From Adenophora triphylla var. japonica (lineage: Eukaryota > Streptophyta > Magnoliopsida > Asterales > Campanulaceae): 64,000 nt of DNA. Under the pieces are notes generated by a model, which was not told where the DNA came from, made no database searches, and worked only from the letters and a program-made list of their open reading frames with translations. Both the position numbers and the translations under genes were made by a program. The number at the start of each line of letters is the position of its first letter. Within the stretch, counting starts at the first letter, position 1. This document shows positions 12,113 to 22,620 of the stretch, piece by piece. Where the stretch lies: assembly GCA_022495995.1 (NCBI GenBank), contig JAFEMH010000340.1, positions 236,001-300,000 of the forward strand, read 5' to 3'.

Positions 12113-12639
12113 CATGGTCGTCTCGACGAGCGGAGTTGTTATTTTCCTCCGTGAGCAACCCGTACGACCGTCAATTTGAATTTTGAATTACGTGTGACGT
12201 CGCATAAAGCACGCGGCGGCCGAGATCTCTTCTTCAATTGCCACGTGTCCTCCGACGGGACAGTGCCTCGGAAGCTGCAGAGGGTATTTAATGCCCCTAC
12301 TCATTGCGCCGTTTGGTTTCCCAGGAATGAACCGTTCATATTCCCCCAATATAAAAACCTTCTTTTTCCTCATTTCAAACTTTCCAAACTTCTGATCAAA
12401 TGAGAGCAACACAAGAGAGGCGATTTCCGACCACCGTGTACACATTTTCCGGCGATATTGCAAAGTGTCCCGGCTTCACCACCGCTAGATAATCCTAAGC
12501 TTGATTAGAGTTTCTTCGATCTACCACCGGCGAACTCATCTGGAAAAACTATCCTCAAGCCCGTAAACAGTAATTTCTTCATCTCGTTCTTCATTTTCTC
12601 GGGTTTTTTCATCGGGTTTGTAATTCTGCTAGTCAAATG

Positions 12640-15600
12640 GGACCAAGGACCATCAGCCTTTAGAGAGGTGTCAAGTTTGGCTTTGGGTTGAACCAAAGGG
12701 TTTATAAGCGTGCTAAGGGGATTTGGAGGGAAATTCCCTTGTCTGAGTGTTCTTCAACTCGGGGAAGTTTAACTTCGAGGACGAGCCCTCGGGGTTCCTG
12801 CAGGGAGAAATCCTAGGGATTTTGAGGATGGTGACCCAATGGTAACTCCCTTCGTGTCAATGAACGACTTGCCTACCCATATCGTAACCCACTATTCCTT
12901 GTCCCGTCGTGATTCAATTAGGGCCTTCGTTGTAGGGGAATCTAGGTCGCCACTAGGTAGGTCGTCGCCTACGAATGTTAGGACCGATTCCCCTCTTTAC
13001 CCCCTCGTTTTCAGAGACGATCACGACGGCGTGCCGAAAAGCCAATGTACTCGCCCCGTGGTTAACGAGCCGAGCACAAGTGCTAGGGGTGAACAGACTG
13101 GCCAAGGCTTACCACACGTTTGTACAAGTTGGATCGACGACGGTGAGTTTGGAGGCTGAGCAAGAGGAAGACGGGCCGTGCCCAAAATTGAGCTCAGAAA
13201 CAGACGTCTGAAAGCAAATGATCGACGCCTACGAGGCTCGTTTAGGTTCAAGCTTCGACCTACAAGTTGGAACATCTCACTTGACGAGTAATGAGCCTCG
13301 TCGCCATTCCTTAGTGACCAAGAAGGAGAAGGCGGGCTTCTTTACAAACAGCTTGAGTTCGGTCTAAGACCGCCTAGACTCCCTTCATCAACGACCCTGA
13401 GGACTCCGCTTGCGTGCCCATGGAAGCCGCCGCCAACACCGTCGAATTTTATCCGGGTTTGCCATCGTATGCAGATTTCTCGCTACGAGCCATGCAACAA
13501 AGTGTTCCGTCGATACTATAGGACGGCCCGGAATACGCCCAAAGGGAAAACGACCGTCGCCGTGTCTTCGATCAGAACGCAAGGGAATTTCTTCCTGGAT
13601 ATTCCAAGTAAGGTGTATGGATGGGAGAACCACTTGATATTGGTGGAAAGCCGAGTAGGGTGGCGCTTTCCTTTCCTGCAGGGCAACCATCCGGGCCGTT
13701 GATAGGCATATCTTCCAAGCTCCGTGGGCCGACGAGTCAAGTGGAAAGATTGACAATTTGTTAGACTCGACGGGTCTCATACAAAGACATAGAGGCCTCA
13801 CAATGGAGATACATCCGGGCCGGCATGATGTCCAAGCCGTCTATGTGGCCCGATCCTTTAGTGCGTATAGATTTCGATGCCCGCTATCCCGACCGGGCCG
13901 TCCACCAGGAGTTTGTTTTTAAAGATAATCTGTTTGAATTGTGCGACGGCGCGGACCGGTCGCCTTGAAGAAAGTTGTGAAAATCTAGAGATGAATGGGG
14001 TTGGGCTCCTCGCTATCTTTTTAATTTTGCTCTTTGCTCGTCTCGTCGTTAGTAAAGACTAATTTCTTTTTCCTCGTTGTTTTGCATAAAGGCTTACCCA
14101 AGTGGGACGTGGATAGAATTGAAGCAAAGATCACGGACGGAGCCATCGTGAGCTAGTGATCGTGGTACCAAGAAGAAGGAGAGGGCCGCAACCTCGTGCC
14201 ATTCTCGATCGTCAAGAGAAGCACATTTACGAGGAACGAGCAATCTTCCCAAGGACCCTTCCGGTGCTATCCCCATGATTGCAGGGAGCCCGCGTCGAAG
14301 GATCGAACACCGAGGCCGTCAAAGCCGTCGTTGATGCACCCGAGAGGGCAATTGGTATGGAGATTGATCCTCCCAAAGGCGGAGACCGGCTGGGGCTCGA
14401 TGGCCGCCGCCGACGAGGCCGAGCGTATCGGGCGAGAGCACCGATTCAAACCCCGAGCTCCGCGAGTCCGACGCTCGTGCCTCCAAAAAGAGAAAAAGTC
14501 ATTTCGTCGACCCTCCCACAAGGCTTCGGACCCATCTACTCCAAGGGCCGATGCTCCCATTGCCGACGCGTGGTCCTGTCCAAGGTCAAGGCCAAAGAGA
14601 TGGCGGCCTCCATTGCCAAGGCCTCTCATATAACTGGGATCCCATATCTGCAGAGGAACGGTAGTGCACTCTTGCTAGGGACGGCTCTGACAAGGCGTGG
14701 ACGGGATGTTGAGCTGACCCGTAGGATGAAGGATGCCAACCTTACTCCCGAAACCTTTCATGCCCGTCTTGGGCTAATCCAAACCGAGGTACTTCTCATT
14801 AAAGATGTAATTTTTTCTCCGTCTCTTTATACTTGTGCTAATACTTTAACCGTCATAGCCTATCGTCGATGATGGACGCCATGACGGCGGGTTATAGAGA
14901 GTGCCTGGACGCCGAGCTTCGAGGCAACGAACAGCCTAATGAAGGCCGCTCAGCGATAAGGGGACGGCCGAGCAAAACCGAAGGAGGCAGAGACCACCGT
15001 TGGGGAGCTCACTCTTGCCTACGAGCTTTTGGTTAATGAAAAGATAACCTTCTCAAGGAGATGGATGCCTGAAGGAAGGGAAGACCAAAGCCGAGGCCGA
15101 CTCTAAGCGTGCTCTCCGACGGCCTTCGCGTCCGTGAAAACCGGCTTCGTAAGGCGACGGCCCACATTGAAACGATGAAGGCAAACCGTGATGCTGAGTT
15201 GGCCTGTGCCAGCGTGACGCCGTCGACGACTTCAAGAAAAGCTCGAGTGCCTTCAAATGGTCACTACTCATGCTAGTGGGTTTTTCAAAGACGGGGCTAA
15301 ACACATGGCTAGGCGGCTTCTTCGGACCCCGCAATAAAAGATCTTCTCTCCGTCCGGAAGTTGGCCGACCTCAGACCGAAGAGGCTCACGACGACGAATC
15401 GCGCCCTCCGTCCATCCCCTCGTCCCCTATACCGCCAATGATTTCCTCATCATAAGGGAGAGACGACGCCAAAGCCGGGAAGAGATGAGTGGCCTATTCC
15501 TCCCGTCGTCCGGCAACTTCGACGCGTACTACAAATACTTCATCAAGACGGCCTGCATCCCGATGCAGCCTTCATCAAACGCCGGCGGTGCATCCCTGAT

Positions 15601-15700
15601 TGATTTTTTTCTCGGGATGTTTTGTAATGTTTCTAAACAATGCTTCATTTTATTTGGTGGTGGTTCCAAACATTGTCTCAAAACAATTTTTAATTTTCGC
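12640..15700 (+). pseudogene. Degraded antisense ORF of the Tat element, similar to the plant 'putative gypsy type transposon' family (Transposase_28, PF04195)
   Basis: The region is GC-rich and rich in coding-like segments on the plus strand, opposite to pol. No frame exceeds 197 residues (14279-14872). The segment GNFFLDIPSKVYGWENHLIL followed by GWRFPF (13580-13670) resembles the W-x-F-F...W pattern of the family. Later parts are rich in Ala, Arg and Glu, as in coiled-coil tails of these proteins (about 14560-15300). Such ORFs are known in Grande/Tat elements and their function is unknown. Many frameshifts are present. The family call rests on position, strand and one motif. Confidence 0.5.
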
Positions 15701-16026
15701 AATGTAGTTTGACCCGTTTCCTCGCTGTTTAGAGGGGGTCGTACAATGTTTGTTTTATGTTTAAGTTATTTAATGCCTTTTCGTCTCGTTAACTGCGTTA
15801 ACATAGATAGCATGTGATAACCTATTGGACGAGTAAGTTTGAGGACAAGTATGATTGGTCGTCGTTAGTGACGACCAGAATGTGGGTCGTCCTAATATGG
15901 TCGACCTTTGTTCAAACTTGTGTTTTCTCAACTTCTCAATGGCTCGTAGGAGTAGTATGAAGGTCAATAGATTTTTGTTCGTAGACAAAGATCTATGGAC
16001 GAGTCATCTATGCCGTTATAGCGATC
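15701..16026. other. Tat element 3' non-coding region
   Basis: Sequence between the antisense ORF and the hairpin repeats. Short repeated words such as GTCGTC and GACGAC occur but no gene is supported. Confidence 0.5.
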
Positions 16027-16229
16027 GACGAAGTCTGGCTACGTCTAACCTTTATACTTGGTTAAAGTAGATGTATTCGACGAAGTCTGGCTTCGTCTAA
16101 CCTTTATACTTGGTTAAAGTAGATGTATTCGACGAAGTCTGGCTTCGTCTAACCTTTATACTTGGTTAAAGTAGATGTATTCGATGAAGTCTGGCTTCAT
16201 CTAACCTTTATACTTGGTTAAAGTGCTAG
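16027..16229. repeat. Four tandem 52-bp hairpin repeats
   Basis: Units start at 16027, 16079, 16131 and 16183, so the period is exactly 52. Each holds the stem-loop GACGAAG-TCTGG-CTTCGTC. The fourth reads GATGAAG-TCTGG-CTTCATC, changed on both sides of the stem. The first has one mismatch (CTACGTC). The array lies between the 3' ends of the integrase frame (minus strand) and the antisense ORF (plus strand). Confidence 0.9.
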
Positions 16230-16401
16230 AGTTTGTGTAGTAGAAAATCAACAAAGCGACGATCTTTCATAAATAACTTTATAGTAAACAACGAGCTACC
16301 GGGATTTATAGGTATCCCTTACAATTTCTCAAACTTCAAATTTTCACAAAATTACATAAGGAAGGTAGGCGCCTTAAGGGAGCTAGATGTCGTCGACGAC
16401 C

Positions 16402-17659
16402 TCAAAAGTAGTATTTTATTAGGTGGTTGGCGTGCCATGGATGCTTGAGACTTTCACCGTTCGGCTTTGCAAGGCGATAGGTTCCCTCTCTGACCACACT
16501 TGTGACAATGTATGGTCCTTCCCAATTGGGGGAGAGTTTGTTTTGACGGGCTTTGAGTCCCGTTGCTTCAATCTTTCTTAGTACATGGTCACCGACCTTA
16601 AAGAACCTTCTCTTCACCTTCTTGTCGTGGTAAGCCTTGGTTTTCTTCTTGTAGTTCTCCATCCTCAATTGGGCATCCAATCTCCGTTCGTCTACGAGGT
16701 CCAGGTCGACTTGTCGGTTGTGGATGTTCTTTTCTACCTCGTACAAAGCAACTCGGTCCGTCGGCACCGGAGTTCGGGGAGCCACGGCTTCGAGCCATAA
16801 GCCAAGGAAAATGGGGTTTCCGTAGGCCCCTGGTGGTTCACGGATGCCCTGCAGAGCCGAGGGTAGTCCGTCCAACCATCTCGTATCTCTTCCTTCCGCA
16901 TTTTTGCACAAGGCGTATAAGACGAGTTTATTGGTCGTCAGCTTGCCCGTTGCCTTGGGGGTAGGCGACGGACGACTTGGAGTGTTTGACGCCCATCCTG
17001 TTCAATTCCTGCTCAAATTTTCTTGAAAACTGTAGGCCGTTGTCTGAGACGATCACCCTTGGGATTCCGAAGCGACACCATATTGAGTCATGAATGAAGC
17101 TAGGGCGTTGTTTTCTGTAATCTTGTTCAAGGCCTTGGCCTCTACCCACTTTGAAAAGTAATCAACCGCTACGATCACATATTTGACTCCTCCCTTGGCC
17201 GGCGGAAAAGGCCCGATCAAATCAACACCCCACATATCAAACGGCCAGGCAGCCAAGACAGGGGTTTGCTCAGTTGTAGGCAGCTTGGGAAGGTCGGCGA
17301 AACGTTGGCAAGTGTCACACTTTTTCACAAATTGTTTAGCGTCTTCACGAAGGTGGGGCCAGTAGTATCCCATGGTTATGATTTTATCTGCCGGTACGGG
17401 CCCCTGTGGATGGCCTCCACATTCTCCTTGATGCACTTCGAACAAAGAATCGAACGACTTTGTCCGGATGAACGCACTTTAACAATGGCCGGGTAATGGA
17501 TCGTCTGTAGAGCTCTCCTTCGACGACCGTAAATCTGGCTGACTTCCTCTTTACTTGTCTTGCCGAGACCTCGTCCGTCGGCAACTCCTCCCGTTCAATG
17601 AACGCCTTTAGTTCGTCGATCCAACATTTTGGGCCATCTCCTACGCAAAGGATCTTCAC
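16402..17659 (-). pseudogene. Integrase of the Tat element (frame-broken)
   Basis: Reading leftward on the minus strand, the RNase H/integrase linker (17659-17400) contains ELPTDEVSARQVKRKSARF. The HHCC zinc domain and first catalytic Asp follow in 17445-17053 (KKCDTCQRF, WGVDLIGPFPP). The second catalytic Asp is in VSDNGLQFS (17149-16928). The catalytic Glu after YPQGNGQA is destroyed near 16936, where two bases appear lost. The C-terminal region (16911-16402) ends with NWEGPYIV...HPWHANHLIKYYF, the Tat GPY/F-type ending. The enzyme would insert cDNA in the nucleus; this copy cannot. Confidence 0.85.
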
Positions 17660-17663
17660 CCGT

Positions 17664-18655
17664 TCATAAGCCGGGCCGGGTCCAAATAGGCCAAGTGATG
17701 GCCATGCTCGTCCTCGGGAGTTGGTCCGTAGCTAGCTTTGAAAGTAGGTCGGCGTGCTCGTTGTCTTCCCGAGCGATTCTCTGTATGGCCCAAAATTCTA
17801 AACCTTGTATCAATTCTCCGACCAATAGGTGGTACTTCTGTAGGGTGGAATCGACGACCTGATAATCTCCTCTCACTTGGTTCACGATCAATTGAGAGTC
17901 ACAATAAGCTGCAATTTTTGTGGCTCCAAAACACTTTGCATACTCAATGGCCGCTATGAGTGCCTCGTACTCGGCCCGGTTGTTTGATGCTTGAAACTTG
18001 AACCTCGTAACCTCTTCAAAATCGTCCCGCTTTCGGCTCAACGAGAACGATCCCCGCTCCGCTCGTATTCTTGGTGGCCGACCCGTCTGAAAAGATTTTC
18101 CAACATCCTACGGGCGTAACTAACTCCGCTTGCCGTTCAACGGCCTCCTTCCCTCCTTGCTTCTATGGTTGCGACTTCCTTTGCTCGTCGTCGATGGTGA
18201 ATGATGTTTCAACCAGGAAGTCTCGCCAATGATTGAGTCTTGCAGGTCTTCCTCGTCCTATACTCTATATCAAACTCGGTCGATTCAATACTCCGCTTGA
18301 GAAGACGACCGTAGCTTTCTTGGGGATCGGTGCGGGATTTTGCGCAAGTGGGCATTTGTATATACAACGATGGGATGAGCGGAGAAGTATGCTCGTAGCT
18401 TTCGTGTCAGAATGACGAGAGCGTAAGCAATCTTTTCCGCGTTAAAGTAACGGGTTTCCACATCTGACAAGGCTTTGCTGACGTAATAAACCGGCCTTTG
18501 TGTTCCTCCCTCCTCCCTTACCAATACGGCGGCGACAGCCTTATCACTCGCCGAGAGATAAACATAAAGGTTCTCCCCTGCTACGGGGCTCTGGAGGAGT
18601 GGTGGGGAGCCAAGATATTCTTTTAACTGTTTGAATGACTGGGAACACTCGTCCG
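17664..18655 (-). pseudogene. C-terminal RT/RNase H and second (archaeal-type) RNase H of the Tat element
   Basis: Minus-strand segments run from QWTDECSQSFKQLKEYL at 18655, through GENLYVYLSASDKAVAA and the RT-linked RNase H (18524-18285, GGTQRPVYYVSKALSD). They end in the extra RNase H (18041-17664) with NNRAEYEALIAAIEYA and YCDSQLIVNQV. The dual RNase H is a hallmark of the Tat lineage. The N-terminal RT with its active site is absent: the sequence joins the tRNA-Glu copy directly at 18655/18656. Several frame changes (near 18280 and 18050) show decay. Confidence 0.85.
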
Positions 18656-18730
18656 TCCATTGTCGTCCAGCGGTTAGGATATCTGGCTTTCACCCAGGAG
18701 ACCCGGGTTCGATTCCCGGCAATGGAACCA
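18656..18730 (+). tRNA. Full-length tRNA-Glu (UUC) sequence occupying the Tat primer-binding site
   Basis: The plus strand forms a complete cloverleaf. It has acceptor TCCATTG paired with CAATGGA, a D-arm with AGCGGTTAGGAT, anticodon stem TCTGG/CCAGG around CTTTCAC (anticodon TTC), and T-arm CGGG-TTCGATT-CCCG. Discriminator A is at 18727, followed by CCA (18728-18730). The CCA end lies three bases from the LTR start (18734), exactly where the primer-binding site must be. It is therefore best read as a primer site extended to the whole tRNA rather than an ordinary tRNA gene. There is no T-run terminator downstream. Confidence 0.85.
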
Positions 18731-18733
18731 ATC

Positions 18734-19689
18734 TGATCGCGCAGGAAAGCGTGTCAAGCTCAGTTCTTGTGTCCAGCGAAAGATTGAGCTAGCTCCGGAT
18801 CTGCACAACACCAGAAATAAAGGGTGAAACTGCGCCGGGGGTCTTCCGGCAAGCCCCTCCGGCGTGAGAGTAAGATTTTGGTCTGGAAATATGGTGCCAA
18901 ATACTACAGGGTGCGTGAGTATGGAAATATGCAGAAAAGCATTACCTTGTTCCACGTTATTACTCTCTTATTTATAGTAGGAAAGGTGGTATTAGGGTTT
19001 TTACCAAAACCGTTGGATTGGATTGATACCAGCCGTAGGATCAGCTCCATCTCCTAGGTGCACACGTGTCACGCCGGCATTGGTCCGTCTATGTAAGGAC
19101 ACTGCAACACCTGACATCTGATAAGCAGTTTGCCTTATAAGGGAAAGTCAACCTCTGTACCTTTTGTAGTTATTACTGAATGCATGATTGCGCATATAAC
19201 GAGGCACTGCAGCAGGTCTGTCATTATCCCAAATTAGCTAATTAACTAAGCTTGTTGAGGAAGCTTAATAGAGGAGACGACCTGGAGCTGTACGCCCAGT
19301 TGGGTCGTCTCCTCGAGCTATGACCCGTCGAGAGAGAGAGTTGGCCGTTCAATGACGACGAGTCGTTTAATGACGACGAGCCGTTCAATGACGACGCTTA
19401 CTCTTCTTGGATGAGTGCCAGTTGGGGTCGAAGGAAGATTCGTCCAGTTGAAGGACGGTCACCAATTGGTGTGACGACGGACTGGGAGTTTGCCTCCCCA
19501 TTAATGATCTGATGGCTCGTCGTTTGGATGGACCTGGTCGCTCAGTGGCGACGACGTCCAACCAGTGTTAGACGGGCCATGGCCCAAGGTCTTGATCTGA
19601 TTCTTTGTAGTTGGTCTCTTGGTGGGCCTATTGGGCCCCCGGGCTCGTAGTAAACGTTGGGCTCGGCCCGTCACAGATTATTCCGTTCA
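18734..19689 (-). repeat. 5' LTR of the Tat element
   Basis: It starts TGATCGCGCAGG and ends CCGTTCA, like its partner at 11149-12098. The target duplication GTTTG follows at 19690-19694. The LTR ends CA on the minus strand, three bases before the tRNA-Glu primer site. Confidence 0.92.
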
Positions 19690-19755
19690 GTTTGCATTCA
19701 CGTGAGACGGATCAAAATGAAAATAAGTTTGCATTCACGTGGAACGGAGGGAGTA

Positions 19756-20575
19756 TACGAGAAGTTGATTGCTCATTAAAGTCGTTATTATCTTTAATTA
19801 AATTCTATTCAACTAATAAAAATTACCCGTTTGTTTATAAGTGATCGAATCTAAACAATCTGTTTACGGTGGAATTGACCTCAACCCATGTACCCTGAGT
19901 ATTTTTATTTTCCCATCATCTCATTGCTGTTTTTCTCTTTAGTTGTAGGAATATCTATGGATTTACTAATAAAAAAATTGGCATAATTTGATGATATACC
20001 ATGAATATTAAGTACTCCATAGATAAAATTACTATCATTATTTCATAATAATGTTGCATTTAACTTATCACTGTTTCTAAAGAATATTTCGTACTTGTTA
20101 ATGAAATGAACGTAAACTCGTCAATTTTTTCGTTTAAACTTAAGGGACTGAACTCGGTATGAATACAACACTTTGTGAGCATAGGATTCCATGAGGTCGG
20201 TGACAATATTACCAACAATGTGAATAAGATAAAATGTTTGTCCCACACCTTGAACATTTTTTCAAATACTATAGAAAATACTACATAAAATTCTTAAATA
20301 CTCATTGATTAAAAAAAAAACATCTTTAAATAGCTACATTAGGAAAGAAGTCATTGTCGATTGAAGAACACCTTGAGGTAAAAGCCAAAGAGTAAAGTGG
20401 ACTTAGAATTTGGCACCGCTTCTCCCCCTAATCCACGATTTGATTACGCCCTCTTGTTACCGAGGGACAATCAGGATTTAGTTAACAAAAGTGAAACCTA
20501 CACAAAATCAAATAAATATCGGTCAATGGTTAAGAAGAAATGTGTATGTGATATAATTTATACCGCATAAAAAAA
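19756..20575. other. Intergenic AT-rich sequence
   Basis: Flanking DNA between the split MITE and gypsy element 2. I see no coding region, RNA gene or clear repeat. Confidence 0.6.
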
Positions 20576-20596
20576 GTAATTGATACAGGAGCGAGA

Positions 20597-20770
20597 GCGA
20601 CCGCGCTCATGGGGGAGAGCGGCCGCGCTCAAGACAGTGACAACCAGGCAGCAGTTTCGGCCAAGATGCGCGACCGCGCTCGGAGGGAGGGCGACCGCGC
20701 TGAAGACGAGGAAGAACTGGCGTGAGTCTCGGCCAAGGTGCGCGACCGCGCTGGGCCTAAGGGCGGCTGC
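20597..20770. promoter_or_regulatory. Array of six GCG-RY-CGC dyads in three pairs (gypsy 2 5' LTR)
   Basis: Dyad starts are 20597 and 20619, 20670 and 20691, 20742 and 20763. Within pairs the offsets are 22, 21 and 21 bp; between pairs 51 and 51 bp. Most copies read GCGACCGC or GCGGCCGC followed by GCT; the last is GCGGCTGC. The motif (C/G)AGTYTCGG starts 18 bp before dyads three and five (20652, 20724). The array ends 108 bp before the TATA box. A regulatory role is inferred from position and spacing. Confidence 0.7.
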
Positions 20771-20878
20771 GCTCGTGACGGAGTTTTGAAGACTGATTTC
20801 GTTTTAATTACGGAAAATTCATTAGTTTTGGTATTTTATTATTTTTGGGAACTCTTTTATTTGCTGCCTAGGTAGGAG

Positions 20879-20886
20879 TATAAATA
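20879..20886 (+). promoter_or_regulatory. TATA box of the gypsy 2 LTR
   Basis: TATAAATA in the 5' LTR, repeated in the 3' LTR near 25731. It is the best core-promoter candidate in this LTR. Confidence 0.6.
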
Positions 20887-21056
20887 CTTAGTCTTTTTAT
20901 TTTGGTAAACAACTTATTCATTATTGATTTTCAATTCAAAGAGATTTCTCTTTAATTTTCTGGTGGATTCCGATTTGTGTTCTCGAGGATTCATTGCTTG
21001 TGAATTCTTGTGTTTAGTGCGCTAAACACGACCGTATTGCTTCCGCGCCGCGTCGC

Positions 21057-21068
21057 TGGTATCGAGCA
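21057..21068 (+). other. Primer-binding site of gypsy element 2
   Basis: TGGTATCGAGCA starts one base after the LTR. It matches the initiator tRNA-Met site TGGTATCAGAGC with one missing base. Confidence 0.75.
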
Positions 21069-21103
21069 AGCCATATCCCGTCTTTTCACCATACCGAGGG
21101 ATT

Positions 21104-22110
21104 ATGGGAGATCAAAGCTACCAAGGCCGATATTGAGGGGATTACTAACGCCATCACAAGGCTGACGACACGTATCGCCGCGTTGGTTCCGCTCAACGGA
21201 TCGGAATGATAATCGAGACCGTAGGGGTGAAGGAGACGAGGGAAGAACCCGTTCGACGTCCTCAGAGGGCTGAAAATCGGAAAGAAGATGGGTCCAGTTC
21301 GGAGGAAGAAGTCGTGGAGGATGATGGAGAACAAGGTAACAATCAAAATCGCCATGATTATAGAATTAAGGATGAAATCCCTTATTTTTATGGAACTATG
21401 GGTATAGAGGATTTTCTAGACTGGCAGACTAATGTCGATCGCTTCTTTGAGGTCATGGAAGTACTTGCTAATAAACAGTAAAGATGGTAGCGATTCGTTC
21501 AAGAGTACCGCCGCAGCTTTGCCAGTGGGATAAACCTGTAGTACAGAGACGACGACAAGGGAAGGAGCCGCTAGGACTTGGAGGCGGATGAAGCAGCTTG
21601 ATCTCCCAAGGTTTTTGCCCGCAGATTATGAGCAAATTTTTGTATAAGTTATATCTCAATTGTGTACAAGGCAAGAGGACGGTTGATGAGTATACTACCG
21701 AGTTTCAGTAGGTACACCGCAAGGGTGGAGATTGACGAGTCCGAGGAGCGTAAGGTTGCACGCTACATCAATGGTCCGAAGGGCTCAATACAAGACAAGA
21801 TGGGTTTGCATCAAGTACGGAATTTGACAGATGCTTCTACTCGGCCTTGAAAGCGGAGCTTATGGAGAAGTCGAGTACAAGGGTCTTTAATGCTCCTTTT
21901 CGCAAATGGAGTCCGCAAGGTGGTGCCGATGAAGGGAGTAACAAGGAGAAGGGGGCGACTAGTAGCTCTGCAGGAACAAACAGCAGTGCAAGCAACCCGA
22001 CAGGGGGCAAGGCGCCTGCGTAAAACATCAAATCCGTATGCCAAACCGACGGGAGATAAGTGTTTTCGCTGTCAAGGGTAATGGGCATAGGTCCAACGTT
22101 TGCCCAGAGG
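21104..22110 (+). pseudogene. Gag of gypsy element 2 (frame-broken)
   Basis: An ATG at 21104 opens a frame that stops within ten codons. Gag-like sequence resumes in another frame at 21206 with YFYGTMGIEDFLDWQTNVDR, the start of the capsid-like domain. Broken segments continue to a CCHC knuckle (CFRCQG..GH, about 22058-22100), which is split by a frameshift. Gag would form the particle and package RNA. Element 3 has the same gag type (GIEDFLDWIADIDNFF). Confidence 0.75.
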
Positions 22111-22199
22111 GAAGACCGCCGCATTCTTAGAGGAGGAAGATGAAGTAGAGGAGGAGGATGATGAGTATGCCGAGCCGAGTTCGCAGAGGAGGAATCCGG

Positions 22200-22620
22200 A
22201 GAACATGTGGGTTTTGTTCTTCAACGATGTTGCTATCTTCCAAGGACGAGGGCAGAGGAAGAATCTTTTTCGTGCACACTGCTCCATTGCTAACAAGGTA
22301 TGCAATTTAATTGTTGATAATGGTTGCACCGAAAATTTAGTTTCGCGTAAATTAGTTGATTTCCTTGGGTTGAAAACTCGAGCCACGAGAAACCCTATGG
22401 TTTGGGGCGGGTGAATACGGGTTCGTAACTTAGAGTGTCACGTACTCAGTAGGTTCCCATTTCTATCGGGAAACACTATAAGGAGGAAGTTGTCTCGTGA
22501 TGTGCCGAATATGGATGTATGTCATGTATTATTGGGTCGTCCATGGCAATACGATCATGATATTACCTATAGGGGTAGGGATAATGTGGTGTTGTTCAAC
22601 CGAACAAGCACAAGATTGCT
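22200..22620 (+). pseudogene. Aspartic protease region of gypsy element 2
   Basis: HCSIANKVCNLIVDNGCTEN (about 22277-22336) contains the active-site Asp in a D-N-G context, followed by LVSRKLVDFLGL. Downstream VPNMDVCHVLLGRPWQYDHD is the usual protease end. A frame break near 22410 separates the two parts. The protease would cleave the Gag-Pol polyprotein. Confidence 0.7.

Larger units (their letters stand above)
11149..19689 (-). mobile_element. Tat-lineage Ty3/gypsy element, 8541 bp, two LTRs and perfect target duplication
   Basis: Two LTRs (11149-12098 and 18734-19689) bracket an interior that reads on the minus strand. The 5-bp duplication GTTTG is at 11144-11148 and 19690-19694. The order on the minus strand is 5' LTR, tRNA-Glu-type primer site, C-terminal RT/RNase H, a second RNase H, integrase, hairpin repeats, an antisense ORF, polypurine tract and 3' LTR. 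The NNRAEYEAL-type second RNase H and the antisense ORF are characteristic of the Tat/Grande/Retand group. Gag, protease and the RT N-terminus are missing, so the copy is non-autonomous. Confidence 0.92.
10923..19753. mobile_element. Stowaway-like MITE split by the Tat element
   Basis: The left part (10923-11148) begins CTCCCTCTCTCTGTCCC after a TA. The right part (19690-19753) ends GGAACGGAGGGAG before a TA (19754-19755). These match the Stowaway terminal consensus CTCCCTCCGT and its TA target duplication. Joining the two parts, less one copy of the GTTTG duplication, gives a MITE of about 285 bp, the same size as the intact copy at 41127-41408. Stowaway MITEs are non-autonomous Tc1/mariner derivatives. 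Confidence 0.8.
20581..21055 (+). repeat. 5' LTR of gypsy element 2
   Basis: It starts TGATACAG. The terminal CA is mutated to CG at 21054-21055. It contains the dyad array 20597-20770 and a TATA box (TATAAATA, 20879-20886), so transcription should start near 20910. Confidence 0.92.

Noticed and set aside
14267..14629. A minus-strand 120-residue frame inside the Tat element
   Set aside because: It is the complement of the better-supported antisense ORF region and has biased composition without domain features.
18656..18730. An ordinary functional nuclear tRNA-Glu gene
   Set aside because: It lies exactly in primer-site position next to an LTR, includes genomic CCA and lacks a T-run terminator. 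I keep it as a tRNA sequence but not as a normal gene.
20597..20770. The dyads as CAMTA-type CGCG boxes only
   Set aside because: Gypsy 2 and copia 1 copies contain CGCG, but copia 2 and hAT copies mostly do not, so this cannot explain the shared core.
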